Notes under the pieces: generated by a model
The model's database searches: none
What the model saw: the letters and a program-made list of their open reading frames with translations, nothing else
What the model was told of the DNA's origin: nothing
Shown here: piece by piece, positions 1-13,451 of the stretch
Layout: each line of letters opens with the position of its first letter
Numbering within the stretch: position 1 is the stretch's first letter
DNA from: Cricetomys ansorgei
Lineage: Eukaryota; Chordata; Mammalia; Rodentia; Nesomyidae
Length of the DNA stretch: 64,000 bases
Direction of reading: 5' to 3'
NCBI GenBank assembly: GCA_026225945.1
Contig: JAMJFZ010002572.1
Coordinates: 62,001 to 126,000, forward strand
Made by a program: the position numbers and the translations under genes

Positions 1-313
1 GCACCGCCTTAGGCTTAGATGGTTGGATACTCGGTCCCCAGTTGGAACTGTTTGAGAGCAGCCGAGGTATGGCCTTGTTAGACCAGGTTTATCACTGGGG
101 GTGGGTTTAGAGGTTTCAAAAAACTTGAACTATTCCCAGTGTGCTCTCTCTCTGCCTCCTGCTTGAGGATCAACATGTGAACTCTCAGCGGTTCCCGCCG
201 CCTCGCCATCATGGACTCTAACTCTCTGAAACCGTCAGCCCAATTAAACACTTCCATTCATAAGTTACCTTGGTCATGGTGTATTACCTCAGCAATGGAA
301 AACTAGCTAAGAT
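1..313 (-). mobile_element. Rodent interspersed repeat, 'type X' (partial at window edge)
   Basis: Contains CACTGGGGGTGGGTTTAGAG, a CAATTAAACACTTCC stretch and CTTGGTCATGGTGT, the reverse-orientation form of the repeat seen at 60508 and 61655. It is a very common muroid repeat whose database name I cannot give with confidence. Confidence 0.75.
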
Positions 314-631
314 GGGGGTGGGTAACCACCTGCTTTCTGACTAGGTTTGATGCTTGCTCCATAAGAGAGAATTCGCATCTGGTACCATAAGCTCAGTTAG
401 AAATTTGTGGTGGGAGGGAGAGGGTGGAGGGGGGTCATAGACCCCCAGGCCATAGGGTCACGGTGGGGGTTATAGCTCTTGTCTTGCATGAACACGATAT
501 GCCTCTCAAACACCTTCCAAACAACAGTGTCTGTGCCTACAGAACAGGCCTGAGCCTGCTTTGGTTGGAGAGGCTTCTTTTTGCAGTAGCCATTGGTGAC
601 TGCAGGGACTCAAAGTACTTCGCAACTTAGG

Positions 632-752
632 GGGTCTCTACACAGCCCTGGCTGTCAGGAAGCTGCTGTGTATAGACCAGCCTGGCACTGAAATCAGAGA
701 GCTCCCTCTGCTCTGTCTCCGAGCACTGGGAATTACGGAGTGCACCACCCGT
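632..752 (-). mobile_element. B1 SINE, degraded
   Basis: Reads TAGACCAGCCTGGCACTGAA and GAGCACTGGGAATTACGGAG, matching the reverse complement of B1. Confidence 0.7.
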
Positions 753-938
753 TTTCAACGCTTTTATATTTAACATACACATAACCTCACGTGCCAGGCT
801 CTTACAAATTTAAGCCATAAGAAGACTCCAGGCACAGAACTGACCGCTTCGCACGCTTTTCTCAGTTTGCGTGATGATAAAGGGACTTGCTGGGGTGAGG
901 AGATACAGCCCCATCCCCGCAGCTACAGTGTGGCTGCG

Positions 939-940
<2 letters not shown>

Positions 941-986
<46 letters not shown>
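941..986 (+). repeat. (CT)n microsatellite
   Basis: About 23 uninterrupted CT dinucleotides. Confidence 0.97.
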
Positions 987-989
<3 letters not shown>

Positions 990-2261
990 ACTTTGAGCTT
1001 TTACTACAATACCAGTTAGGTTTGGACTGTTTTCCCTTCCCATTCTGTGTCTCAGTATCTCACGTGGAGAGGACCCTTTCTGTGGCGCTGGAAAATGGCT
1101 GCAGGAGATGAGCTGGGCCAGACATCTGAGAAGACTTTCCTGGTGGAGAAACACTCGATGCTCAAACAAGTCAGGTGGAACCGTGCCCGAGTCTCGGCTT
1201 TAAAAATTCCATTAGGATTCCGAAGACATCTTACTTCCCTATAACATGGGTTTTCCCAAAATGATGAGAAAGATTGTTCAGTTCTGACTCAGTCACCCCA
1301 ATGGGAGGAGCCTTTCATTACCTACAGGCCACAGGCATCCTGCCAAGCATTCCTAGGATCAGAAGCTTTCGTTCTGTGTTATGGGTAAGTGCCAGCAACA
1401 TGCCCTGGAGCACACAGGTCTCGTCAAACGGTCACATGAGGGACTTAGTTCAGGTCAAGCATTTCACCATGTTCCATAAAGCTGCTCCCGAAATCAAGAG
1501 CTGGTGCAGTTTTGGGCCATTACGGGACCAGTTTATTGTGTTTTTGCTCACCCCTGGAGCGTGACTGCTTCCTTTGTGACACTGTTCCTGGTAAAAGCGG
1601 CTAAACTTAAGACCCACAGAGATCTGGCACCTGTGGGCAGGGCAGTGAGAAGCCAGGCTGTCCCAAGCCTGCTGGCCCACTTGGGAGCAAGCCCCCTTCC
1701 GGCTTTAGCCCTCCTGCTGAGAGGAGCAAAGGGCTGGCTCCTTGCTACCATGTCTGTTACGGCTGTGTAATGACACTCAGCCCTGCGCTCCTGTAAGGGT
1801 GGGGCAGACAGCGCTGCTCACAGCGGCTAGGCGGGTTCCAGAGGACTGGGTAACACACTTCCTCCAACCCTTAGAAGCTAGCCATCTCAGGTTACCAAGA
1901 GGAGAACTGGAAGGTTCCGAGGAACACAGCGCTACCTCCAGCCGTCCGTGAAACCACGTTCTCTCCAGAACATACACACAGTTAAACCCAGACCCCAGCC
2001 AAGCTCAGTTACTTGAGAATCAATTCTTGGCTCCTACAAAATTAAAACTACTAATGTATTATAGCATATATTGTTATTATAAATATATTACTAGCTATAG
2101 ACCCTCTTCAAAACATATTACAAAAGATATGCTCGGCCTACCGAGGGACCCATGCAGCAACTCTGACATAAGCCTGTTGGAAGAGGATCTGAATCAAGCA
2201 GGAAATTCTGAAACTGGAAAGAAAGTGCCAGAGGAACCCTAACTCTCTCAACACGTTTTCT

Positions 2262-2345
2262 CAATAGTCACTCAACATTTATTGATCCCTGTCTATGTGC
2301 CGGGAGTCACGCCATGTAATTCTCTTGTCACATTGATAAACCTCG
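2262..2345. mobile_element. Possible L2/ancient repeat fragment
   Basis: CTCAACATTTATTGATCCCT and TATGTGCCGGG resemble the conserved L2 3' region. Confidence 0.35.
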
Positions 2346-2829
2346 AGTAGGAGAGCTAGCTGATTCAAACTGTCAAGGCTCTTCGCCTTCACAACAGGCT
2401 GCCTCCAAAAGTTGATGGAGTCTCTGTGAGGCTGGGGCTGCCTCACTAAGCGAGCTCAGAGAGCAGTATAGAGGCCGGTCCCTAAGCCATCGGGATCTAT
2501 CTGTTGAATGATTAACTGAGACGAAGCAAAGGAAGAAACCAGAAGCAGCAGCAACATTGCAGCTGGCATTCTGGGTTGGAACGTCTTGACCTGTTCGCAG
2601 GTGGACTGCCAGCTCACTGTTTTCCTGAGACATTGGCGTGTCTCATCGGAGAGCGCTGGAACCTGAGGTCTAAACCTTTACTCTGAAATGCTTTCATTTC
2701 CATCTCCTAGACAGTGAGAAGCACTGAGCGTTCCACAGCCAAGCTGGTGGGAGAAGCCGCAGCCAGGGCGGAGCACACCCCTCTACGAGGAAGCCCCAGG
2801 GGTCCAAGCAAGCGTGCAGTAAGCAAGCC

Positions 2830-3156
2830 CTACACCAGGAAGGCACACAGCAGGGTGCTGACCTCGTCTCTCTCAGATCTTCTAGGGTCCTTCCTAGCCT
2901 TTCTCTTCTGCTTTCTCTTAGTTTTATCTTCCGTTTTCATGCCTTTTACTGTGGTCACAGGGTCCTGGACTATCTCTGTAGTAGGAGTCATGTGAGCACT
3001 CATCGACCAATCAGAGATGGCGTTTAAGTTCCACTGAGAGTTGATAGGATTAGCAGAACACAAGCCAGCATTTGCTCCCGGAGCTGCAGAATCTAAAGAA
3101 CCGGTTTCCACTGGTTGAAATTCATAATAATCCCACTCCAGGCCACTGGAGGTCAT
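2830..3156 (-). other. Unrecognised open frame, 108 codons, lysine-rich end
   Basis: The minus strand has an ATG at 3156 and stays open for 108 codons. The product starts MTSSGLEWDYYEFQPVE, has a tryptophan-containing middle (NSQWNLNAISDWS) and ends in a basic stretch (KTKRKQKRKARKDPRR). I do not recognise the family; the composition is more protein-like than most chance frames here. It lies in an Ankrd6 intron with no SINE beneath it, no clear splice sites and no poly(T) to mark a retrocopy tail. It could be a truncated retrocopy, a lineage-specific exon or chance. Confidence 0.3.
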
Positions 3157-5475
3157 TCTTCCTCTAATTCTCTGATATTACCATAAAGAGCAGATTCTGT
3201 AGAATATGAAGTTAGAACTAAATCTTTAGAAGGCCAACATTCAGTTCCTACCCACCGCCCCTAGGGAGCTTCTGATGTGACCCCCCACCAGTTACGTTCC
3301 CTCTTTAATGATAATAAAGCAGTTTATTCCCGTTCTTGTGGGTATGGCAGAGCTGTCAGCAGGCGTGCTAAGCACAGGAAACGGCTCACCTCTGGTTCTC
3401 ACCTGTTGTTACACTGGCCGGGGTTGCTTTACGTTGTATGGAGAAGAAAGGTGTGGTTATTACAGAGCAGGGAAGGATGTAAAGCCCCTCAGTGACTCCA
3501 TAAATAAAGGTGTTTTATCTCAACGCAGGCCCAGCTCTCCCTCTGCCCTGCTTTGCTTCCTTCCATACCTGTCTCACTAGCAGGCTCAGGGCCCGAGTAA
3601 GGGTGGCTTAGGTTGTTAACTGTGGTGAGGAGACCCAGTCTGAAGGTGGGTCATACCATTTTGTGGACCGGACCCTGAACCTTATAGGACATCAGAAAGC
3701 TGGGCGCAAAACACGAAAGCAAGCAGCAAGATGCGTTTCCCTCTGATCTGGACTATGGATTCATGTGATCAGCTCTTTGAGCTCTTGCCTTGCCGTCCCC
3801 CAGTGGGGGGCTGCAACCCGGAACTGCAGGCTGGATGAACCTGTCTTCCCTTAGGTCACTTCTGTCAGATGGTAAGGCCTGATGGGATTCTGCTGATCAG
3901 AATCTGGCGCTTGCTTCCTGTGGTTGGTGATGGTGATGCACGTGAGCTTGTGTTTGTTTGACTTTGTTTGAGGTGATGTTGAAGGCCTTGGTTGAGAAAA
4001 ATCTGAACCCACAAAAGCATGGTACCGTGTTTGCTGCCAGACTGGAGCTGGGATACGGGTGAGGCAAGAATAGCTGTCTCCACGCAGACTTTAAGGAAAT
4101 GTCAGAGTCACGCAAGCTGTGTCCTTTCTGATCTGCAGTCTAGGAACCTCTTTTGCCCCATTGTAGACCTGGTCCTGCCAGGAACTAGCTTAATTTCAAT
4201 GGAAAGGTACTCACTTGTCATGGGGCTGGCGATGCCTCTAACCCTCTCGTAACGTCTTTAACTCTCTTCTATGTTCCCGATTCTTTACAAGTTTCAGGCT
4301 CAGTTTCTCTTCAAAGCCAGGGATTTTGAAGAGGAAGGGAGACCTCAGAGCCAGACTCGTGATTTCTGTGACATAAGAATCTATGTTTTGGGGCAACCTG
4401 GCTACAGAGTGCCCATGGCACCATCGTTTCTACTTAAACCAATGTCTTCATGTTATGGACTTTGTTTTGTATTTCTTCATTTTATCATAAATGTGTTTAA
4501 ATGTTCCTTAGTCAGGGTTTAATTTATGAAAGTACAAGGGAGTGCCGTAAGGCGAAACCTACGGTATATGTGAAATTGCTAATTTATTTGAAGATCAGAA
4601 TTTTCGTGTCACATCTGATTAGAGAAACATATACATTAAAAATTTTAAAGCAGAGTCCATTTTCTCCAGAATGATCTAGACGGAACACAGGCGGCAGGAG
4701 CCTGAGTGACAAGTGTTTGCCAAAACGACCAGTTTGACCTTTATAATAGAATACTTTTTATTTTGAGTGGTTCAGAAAAGGAGATATGTTTATGTCCTGC
4801 TGGTGAGGGGCTATCCTAGGTCTTGGAGTTTTGTACTGTTTACAGGTGTTGGGTTTCTGCGGGGGATGTTGATTGCTAACAATCTGCACGAGCCACCAAT
4901 AGAACACCCAAGGAGTTCTGATCAATAAAAACACCTGCGCTCACACACCTGGGGTTCCACTGTCTAGTATGGCATTGGCACACCTGGTGGTTCCCTCTGC
5001 TGAGATCTGGCAGGGCTTCTGTCTATGAAAAACGCCTTCCTTGTCATCTTCGGGGAGCTGCCACAGTAGACGTACTACTACAGGAGTGTTTGTTTGGGGT
5101 GCGTTGGTGTGCCTGGCCTTATAACCTTGCCACAGTGGCAGGTAGAAATGTTAACTGTCAAAGAGAAGACTACATTATTCCAGCAGCTTGTACCACAGCT
5201 GGAAGTCCCGCCTCTCCTTTGATGGTTTACTTTCTCCCCGTATTTTCCCATCCTATAAGGAGCTGATATGGGTCAGCAATGTTATATTGGTTATAGTGTG
5301 GAAAATGAAGTGACGTCACCCAATGTGAAGATCAACAGCTTAAAGCTAAGTCAGCATTTTTGAGAATAGCATCCTTGGTGACCCAGCAGGCTTCAGATAT
5401 AACCTGAGATTTATAAAAGATGCTGACAGTCCTCTGCCCATGCACAAAACCAGTCCAGGTGCCTGTGTGCCTGCC

Positions 5476-5523
5476 GACAGGGTCTCGCGCATCCAAGGCT
5501 AGCCTCAAACTTGCTACGTAGCC
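5476..5523 (-). mobile_element. B1 fragment
   Basis: ACAGGGTCTCGCGCATCC and CTAGCCTCAAACTTGCTACG fit a short B1 piece. Confidence 0.55.
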
Positions 5524-5701
5524 AAGTCATTTGTGAACATGATTGCCAAATTTTAGCATACTGTACAGAACCGCAAGGAAGAGTCTATCTAGTGTTATTA
5601 CAGGTAAATCTGGAAGAAGTTATTATGAGGCCTAACTCTGTAAGATGCTGTTTTAGTCACAGAATTTTTATCTCTTAGAATTCTACCGTATCATTGAGAG
5701 A

Positions 5702-5900
5702 AGGGCTGGAGAGCTGGGTCGGTAGTTGAGAGGACTCCCTGTTCTCTTGAAGGACCCAAGCACCCACATGGCCGTTCACAACCATCTGAACTCCAGTTCC
5801 AGGAAATCTGACGCCCTCTTCTGGTCTCTGCAGGCACCAGGCATGCCATGGTACACAGATACACATCCAGCCAAAACACTCACAATAAAATAATTTTTAA
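5702..5900 (+). mobile_element. B3 SINE
   Basis: Starts AGGGCTGGAGAGCTGGGTCG, has CACCCACATGGCCGTTCACA and GACGCCCTCTTCTGG, and ends in an A/T-rich tail. Confidence 0.85.
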
Positions 5901-6462
5901 AAGAGAGTTGAGACAGTTTCTGAAAATTCTGAAATCCCAAATCACACTATCATAGGGTTTTTCCCCCAGTAAGGAACTCACTGGAGGACAATTTACACAA
6001 TCACTCCTCAGAGACCCCACCTTCTCCAAAGACCCAGAGAACACGGCTCTGTGCAGAGCAGTTCCACCCAGCCAGCGCTCACAGACTCAGCCAGGACAAT
6101 GCTAGGAGCCGACCTCGTCCCCTCCCAACAGTCTGGATGGGGAGAGAGGCCAACGAGAGTCACATCAGAGAGCTACAGCGAAGCCTTCCTAGAGGCCTTG
6201 CTTTCTACCCTAAGTCCTTTTATGTTAGTGGGACTAGAACTCCCATCCAAGGCGCTCTAACAGATATTAAGACAGAGGGGGTGAGTTTTAAGCCGACCTT
6301 TTCTTCTGCAGTAGATCAGGTCAATGACCGCACCTAGCGGGTCTTTCCCTCACTCTCTGCTGGGTGAGCCCTTTGTTCTAAGACAGGAAATGCGCTTAGA
6401 GACTGTGCTCAGATGCTAATGGCACAATAGAGAACCACAAGGAGAAGAGTCTCCTAAAACTA

Positions 6463-6801
<339 letters not shown>

Positions 6802-7035
6802 TTAACGCAAAGCAAACAATCGGTTTCAGGACGAGATACCAAGGGGGACAGGACACTGAAGCAACAGTCACACATGAGCTTTGAGGAACACCCCTGCCCC
6901 AGCCCCAGCCCTGCTTTTGCTCTGCCAGGAGAGTCTCAACCAATTTGTCCAGAATTCAAGCTGCCTTGCTTAACTTTGGCCATTGGCATTGTAATTAACC
7001 CCCACCCCCACCCCCGGCTCCCGAAAAAAAGTGTT

Positions 7036-7136
7036 CGGCTGGAACTGGCGGCACACGCCTTTAATCCCAGAAGTCAGATGGATCTCCGAGTTCCAGGCCA
7101 CGCAGGGCTTCACGGTGAAACCCTGCCTGAAAACAC
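7036..7136 (+). mobile_element. B1 SINE with internal deletion
   Basis: CGCCTTTAATCCCAG and GATCTCCGAGTTCCAGGCCA are joined with much of the middle missing. Confidence 0.75.
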
Positions 7137-7216
7137 CGATAATAACCATGATGGTGATTCTCTCCACACCTGTGGCTCTGAAGGAAGCTGACATTGCACC
7201 ATGGACCCACTGAAAT

Positions 7217-7331
7217 TCAGGTTTCATTGGGCCCCCAGGCCATGCCCTGCTCCTCTACATCCTCCCGAGTCTCATGGTTGGTAAATACAAGGTCATGGTC
7301 CACGCCGATTACCCGGGCATGGACCTGGGCA
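7217..7331 (-). other. Exon-like segment: strong acceptor followed by a short open frame
   Basis: On the minus strand a long pyrimidine tract ends TCTCTTGTAG just before 7331. Reading on in one frame gives about 36 codons (QVHARVIGVDHDLVFTNHE and so on, rich in acidic residues) before a TGA at 7219-7217. If spliced in phase 0 to the Ankrd6 start-codon exon, the frame would instead hit a TGA after 12 codons. No good donor follows. It may be a cassette exon, a terminal exon or a decoy acceptor. Confidence 0.25.
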
Positions 7332-7869
7332 CTACAAGAGACAGGCACAGGGGAAGGGATAGCTAACATGGCTGAAGACCAACAACCCGAATTCCATCTT
7401 GACCTTTGCTCACTGATGCCTGCTTAACGTGTCTGGTTGTACTGAGCAGAAGGAAAACGTGGTAGTTTATCTTTTGAGATAAAAGTACAGAGTTCACAAG
7501 TCTTTGCATGTCCTGTGACTGGGCCCCCTAGTAGCCAGAAACAAGGGAGTTTCCATTATAAAAATTGGTGTTATAAAACTAAGCCTTCCTAAAAAAATCC
7601 CTTCTAGAAAATTCTGGCTTTTAGGAAACAGAAAAAACCTGGGGAATCAGACTCTGTAACGGGAAGGGACTCAGGAGATAACGTTCATCATTCCCAGCCA
7701 AGAATCAGCCAGGGTTGCTGGTTATGCTTAGTCAGCTGGCCTCCATAGCGATGGGCCCCTGGCAAACAACTCTGCTGTCAGTACTGACTAGGACTTTAAT
7801 TCTCGTTCTGATTGGATTAATGGTGGGGCCTTACATCTCAAACTAAAACATGATTTGACTCATTCACTA

Positions 7870-8330
7870 AGACCAGCGGGGAATGTAACAGGGCCCTAGA
7901 CCTTATAGGCCCTGAGACCTTAGCAAGCTGACTCCATTCAGGCTGTGAGCCTCAGCACGGAGACAGTACCACCTGCCAAGACTAACACAAAGCCCCAAAC
8001 CGTCACAGTTCATATAGCTCTGGGAAAGTCTCAAAATGTACCAACCTGGCTTTTTAGCTTCTGTAGTTCCACTTCTGGCTAACTGTTCTTGTTAACTGAA
8101 GTATGTCAACCCAGAACATGTTTTTTGTTCTTAAAAGCTCACCCTGAGAAAGGCTCGGGGCTGCACTAGGTTCCGAACACCCAGTGCAGTCGCTGGCTGG
8201 CTGACTACTGACTTAAACCCATGTCCCAGCAGTCTTCTCTGGTGAAGACCCCACAACACTGATACCATGAGGTGGTGAAGGGTTGAGACAATGGCTCTGG
8301 CAGGACCACAGGTGGGAGACAAACAAACGT
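7870..8330 (+). mobile_element. Possible solo LTR of an endogenous retrovirus
   Basis: A TTAAAAGCTCACCCTGAGAA box followed by CTCGGGGCTGCAC resembles the U3/R junction of rodent LTRs. No internal viral genes are present and the ends are uncertain. Confidence 0.4.
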
Positions 8331-10723
8331 CAAGCCATGAGCTCCTGAGGATCTGGTCAACAACTCCATAAAGTTAGAAGCCACAGCCCTGCAGAGGTAG
8401 GAAAGACTCTGTCTCCATTTCAAAACAGGCTTTAAAATTAAGAAATATTTCAGCCATTTAAAAGTATACCACATACATGCCAATTACTTTTAAAATAATT
8501 CAGAAAAACCGTTGCTGTTCCTTCGAGTGCCTTCCAGGTCTCCCTGTGGCTCCCAAGAACTAGCCTTTCTTTTGAATTTGGCATTTATCTTTTCTTTGCC
8601 TTTAATTGCACTGCCACTCCCTGTGCGCGGCCAGAGGCAACATACAGATTATTGCTTCAAACATATCTCCGGCACCTTAGCAACAGTCTCTTTTGGCTTT
8701 TCTTTCCTCGGTTTTGTTTGTGGTTGGGTTTTGGTCCAACATTCTATTCTGGTGATGCTGCCGGTTGTTCGGGATTCCTACCGGCACCCAAGGTGTTCCC
8801 TGTGGTCTGCTCTGAGATGGGCTTCTCGGCCCTTTGGTTGACTCACCGAGAGGACTGCCCCTCTCTCCGCAGCTGTGTGAACTGACCTTGTCCAGCGCTT
8901 GCCTCTCCTCTCCAGGAGACATCCTGTTTTCCTTTGGGATTTACTAGGAAGGAAAGTTCAGGAGACTATGGCATTTGAGGAAAAGAAGCTGGGGTGTTGG
9001 GGGGCACCCAGCTTTGTGCCCACTAAGCACCCACTGCCTTTATTGATATTCTAGAGGGAGAAGCATGTTTATGGTCTCCATAGGCACCAGTTCACCCCAA
9101 TAACCAAGCATGGATAAACAGATAAAAAAGGATCTTAATTCTTAGCCATGAAATCCAATCAGAACAGGAGAATGAGTCTGGAAAGAAAGAGGCCAGAGCT
9201 TGCTTTAAAATTAGAATCCTTAATTAAGGGACAAAGTTACTCTCAAGAATTTGGCTATAAAAAGCCTTCACACAAACGGCAAGGTCAGAGATGAGACAAA
9301 CACCGAGCGTTCCCGCTATCTACCCTTGGTCCTTTCCTTTCCGTGAGATGTCCACCGTGCCCGATGGCACAAGATGGCTGGGTTTTACCCACTGGGCGCA
9401 GGCTCAGCCTCCAACTGTCATCATGTGTCCTTGAGAATGATCTCACATCTCAACATTGATTAAGCGGCCTTCGCAGATTTTCTAGGTATTCTGAATCTCA
9501 GGACAGCTCATCATGGGGGTAAGGAAGCGTGTGTGAGGTGAGAACAGAGACAGGAAACAGCAGGGCAGGGGGCTGGGGGACTCTACAGAATCCAGACCCA
9601 GGGCCACAGCCCAAGGAGCTGGGGACATTCCCACCAGCACCCACCTATGTCCGATGGGTGAGGTGGATAAAAGTTTGTCTCAGTGGTCACAAGAAGGCAG
9701 AAGGAAGCCCTGCTGTGGCTCCTCTGTGCAGCCTGCTGTCTGCCTGAACGTCTGGTCCCACAGTCCCCAGTGGGTGGCCTCTGGGCAGGCAAGCCTCAGG
9801 ATGGTGGGCGCCTCATGGGTGGGGCAGGTGACACAGCACCACATGGATGCCAGCTCCCTGACTGCGACTTCACGGACCCAGAACTGTGGGAACCCAAGGT
9901 CTGCTGCTTGGATATCCAGTGTACAGCATCTTGTTTCTGAGCTGGGATGAACTAAGATGCATTCAAACCACATCACACGCATGCACACACCTAGAAACTA
10001 TAAAACACAAACACATGACACGAACAAATGTTCTGGACCCCAAACATCGTCCTGAGCCAGTCATCAGAGTCTTCCTGTTGAGAAATAAAGGCTGGAGTGG
10101 TTGGAGCCAGATAGGTCTCAGTCAGATGCAGAAATGCCTAGTGATTTTGCGTGGATGACCCCTCAGGCCCGCTCGCTCCCCACACCCACCACACTTGAGA
10201 TAAGAACGAGGTACAACCCTCCATCTATTGTGGGCTTCCAAGCTGCTGTAGCCCACAACCACTGTCCCTCCTCAACACACACCCCACACCATTACCACAG
10301 CACAGAGCAGTGAGCTGCTTACACCGCCTTCACGGCTCCCACTCTCCAGTCCCTCCCCACGTGTCTGCTTCCATTTTGAAATCTGCTCTGAAGTTCCCAA
10401 TTTGTGCTTCTGCTTACAAAGCCTTCCTCTCCAGGAATATCCGTCCCCAAACCCTTCCTCTGATTCCCCCAAGACACGATCCCGCCATCTGCACATCCAC
10501 AGCCACAGAATATTCTGTGTCCCCCTGGGTCCAGCTGGGGTGTGATCTGAAAGGACCACACCTTCTGTGAGTGATGAATCAGGTTGACACTGGTGATGAG
10601 GGTGATATGCAAGAGCCTCAGGGTTCCTGGAGAACAGGGGCACAGGGGCAGATTCCTGACACTGGATTGGTGTCAAGAAACAGGTGGAGATTGTGCGGTG
10701 GTGACAAGCCAGGTTCTCGGACA

Positions 10724-10797
10724 TCTCTGCCCCTCGAGGGGCACGTCAGCCTCTTGGGCTGATGCAGACTCTGCCCCTCAAGGGGCACGTCAGCCTT
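10724..10797 (+). repeat. 44-bp direct repeat carrying a 16-bp palindrome
   Basis: TGCCCCTCGAGGGGCA (10728-10743) is a perfect palindrome followed by CGTCAGCCT. A second copy at 10772-10787 has CA for CG at the centre and the same CGTCAGCCT flank. The central change looks like CpG decay. Confidence 0.8.
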
Positions 10798-11504
10798 TTA
10801 GACTGCCTTGGCAGACACAGGAACACAAGCACCACTCTGAGAAGGCTCTGGTTACCCACCCACGCTCAGCTCCTCCGCTGGCCTAGGGAGCTCGGTCTGG
10901 CTTAACGGAATGCTCTTGGTTCTTAAATGCTGTGCCCAGACACTGACTCCTTGGAGCTCTGAGAGATCACCTGGTTTCTTCAGATCTGCAAGGACTAGCA
11001 GGGATTTTCAATTGTCTCGGTACTCCTAACCCCTCTGGGGAGCGTGATCTGCCTGTGATGTCTGACCTGCTTCTTCCAGCAAGGGTTTTCAATCAACTGT
11101 AGGGCCAGCTATTCACACTCATGCACCCTTCCCAGGTGACTCTGATCTGTGACAGTTGGGAACATGGGTGGGCTGAGGAGGGGCAAAGACATCTCTTCTA
11201 TAGGCTCTGGCAGTTATATTTCCAAGCTATGTACAGCCACGCAGCTCCCTGAAGCAACAGTGCTTCCATCTAAGGGCACTGGCTCTTCTCTCCGGAGCAC
11301 CAGAATCTCCTGGAAAACTCCTACACAAACAGCTGGGGCCTCGGCCAGAGTTCCCAATTCAGAGTCTGGATGGAACCTAATAATCTGCATTTCTGTAAGC
11401 TCTGGGAGGTGGGTACTAAGAACGTGAGGCTGTCAGCGTGAGAGCTTCTCACTTATCCCACTGGTTTTCAGCCCTATCATACCTTACATTTACCTGAAAT
11501 CTTG

Positions 11505-11670
11505 TTTAAAGATGTATTTACTTTTATTTTTGTGTGTAGGAGTGTTTTGCCTGCGTGTATGTAGGTGCCTAGAGTCCAGAAGAAGGTACCAGATCCCCTG
11601 GAACTGGAGCTACAGATGGTTTTGAATGCTAGAAACCAAACCTTCTGCAAGAGCATCAAGTGCTTTTTAC
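11505..11670 (-). mobile_element. B3 SINE
   Basis: AAGATGTATTTACTTTTATT, GTGTTTTGCCTGCGTGTATG and CTGGAACTGGAGCTACAGAT are B3 landmarks in reverse. Confidence 0.82.
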
Positions 11671-13004
11671 CACCATCTCTTCATCCCCAAGTTACCTACA
11701 GTCTTTTAATAAATCCAAACAAAGCCACCAAAGGGTTAAGTTCTATCAACCTTCTGTGGGGTCTTCAGAGAGAGCTTTTAGAGTTTCCAGCGACCCCAGG
11801 GTGCAGGTGGAGTGATGGCTGTCTAATCCCTCTGAAGGTCCTTACTGGTCCCCAGTGGTAGTTTCAGGCCGGGCCATCCCAGGTCAGGAGGGTGAGAGGT
11901 GTACCCCTCATGCCTCTTTCATGCAACCAAGGTGGGACAGAGGCTCAGACTGCTTCATTTCAGGCAACCAAAGAGCAAACACAGCCTGGAGATGATGGTC
12001 CAACCACAGCTACGGAGAAGAGGCCCTGCTGTCAACAGCTGACTGGAATGGTACTGTGTTCGGGCAGGTGTGATGCACAGCTACAGAGCTGATGTGTGGG
12101 AACATCAGAGCAGCTCCCTTCCAGCAGGCAACCCATAAATTACACTATCGCAGGTGATCCCTGCTCCTCCCAGTGTGAGGCAGGGAGGGAGGGTTTCAGG
12201 GACATTCCAGACGGAGATAGTAATCTCACACCAATGAGGATGACAAGACAGGACAGACAAAGTTACCAAGTTAAACTAAATATGGCAAGGCAAGTGGAGG
12301 TGTCGCTCCCCGGTGTGTGTTCAGACACAGGGCTGAGCCTCCCGAGGGACACTGAGACTTCTTTGAGAAGATCCAGGTCTCAAGAAATGGTGACTCCAGG
12401 TCATTTGAGAACACAGCTTACAGAAAAAAGTAAAGGAGATTCCATCCTTCCCCAATCCTCCTGAAGTCTGGGTACTTGGTCATCCACGGCCTTGGCCACT
12501 CATCCACCCAGGCCTCGGCTCCTGTTAGGACTTCTGGGTCCTTCTTACTAACTGGCAGACTTTTTAGACCATCAGTGTGGCTTTGTGAGCGACCGGAATG
12601 TTTTAACGGTGCACAGCTTCACTCTGTGACACGCACCTGAGCAGAGCCACAGAGACCTGGGAAGACGCCAAAGGAACAAAACCAAAGGGGCTTGACTCAA
12701 AAGAGAGGAGAGGTGAGGGGAGGTAATAGAACTGAGATATTATACAAACAGTTTTAACTGGGGATGGTGCGAGGAGACAGACAGCACGTGAGGGCAAACA
12801 CGGTAACGGGAAGAACTGGAGAGCGTCCTTCCCTCAGGAGACAATGAGGAACACAACAATCAGAACCAGGAGCCTGTGAGTAGTGTCTCTGTTACCCATA
12901 ACACTAAGGAACAAGGAAGTATGTGGCAAGAGAGGGTAAAGCTCCTGAAGAAAGAGTGCATGTGTTAAAACATGACATTCAGATGAGAAAAAACACTTTT
13001 TTAA

Positions 13005-13131
13005 GTCAGGGTCTCATGTAGCCCAGACCGGCCTCGAACTGACTATGTAGCTGAGGCTGGCCTTGAACTCTTAATCCTCCTGCTACCACACCCCATATGC
13101 TAGGATTACAGTTGCACACCACCACACCTAG
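13005..13131 (-). mobile_element. B1/PB1 SINE
   Basis: GTCAGGGTCTCATGTAGCCC, CTGGCCTTGAACTC and CTAGGATTACAGTTGCACAC. Confidence 0.85.
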
Positions 13132-13411
13132 TTTAGAAAAATACCTCTGAGAGTTTAATTTGGATGAGGACAGTTGTTGAGATCTTAAGAACTCATTTCC
13201 TGTTGACTTTTGCCTGTGACATTGACCTTGGGCTTCTCAGTTCAGTTTTGGATACCTTAAGGGCCCCCACCTTCCTAGATGTCCCAAGGGCCCTCTGACC
13301 ATTAACTATATTCCTTGAGAGACAAAGTTATAGAGATGTTTGGAAGAAAATGGCATGGATCTCAAATAAAAACAAGCCTATGCCAGATGTGACTTGTGTA
13401 CATGTAGCCTG

Positions 13412-13412
<1 letters not shown>

Positions 13413-13451
<39 letters not shown>
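13413..13451 (+). repeat. (CA)n microsatellite
   Basis: About 19 CA units. Confidence 0.97.
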
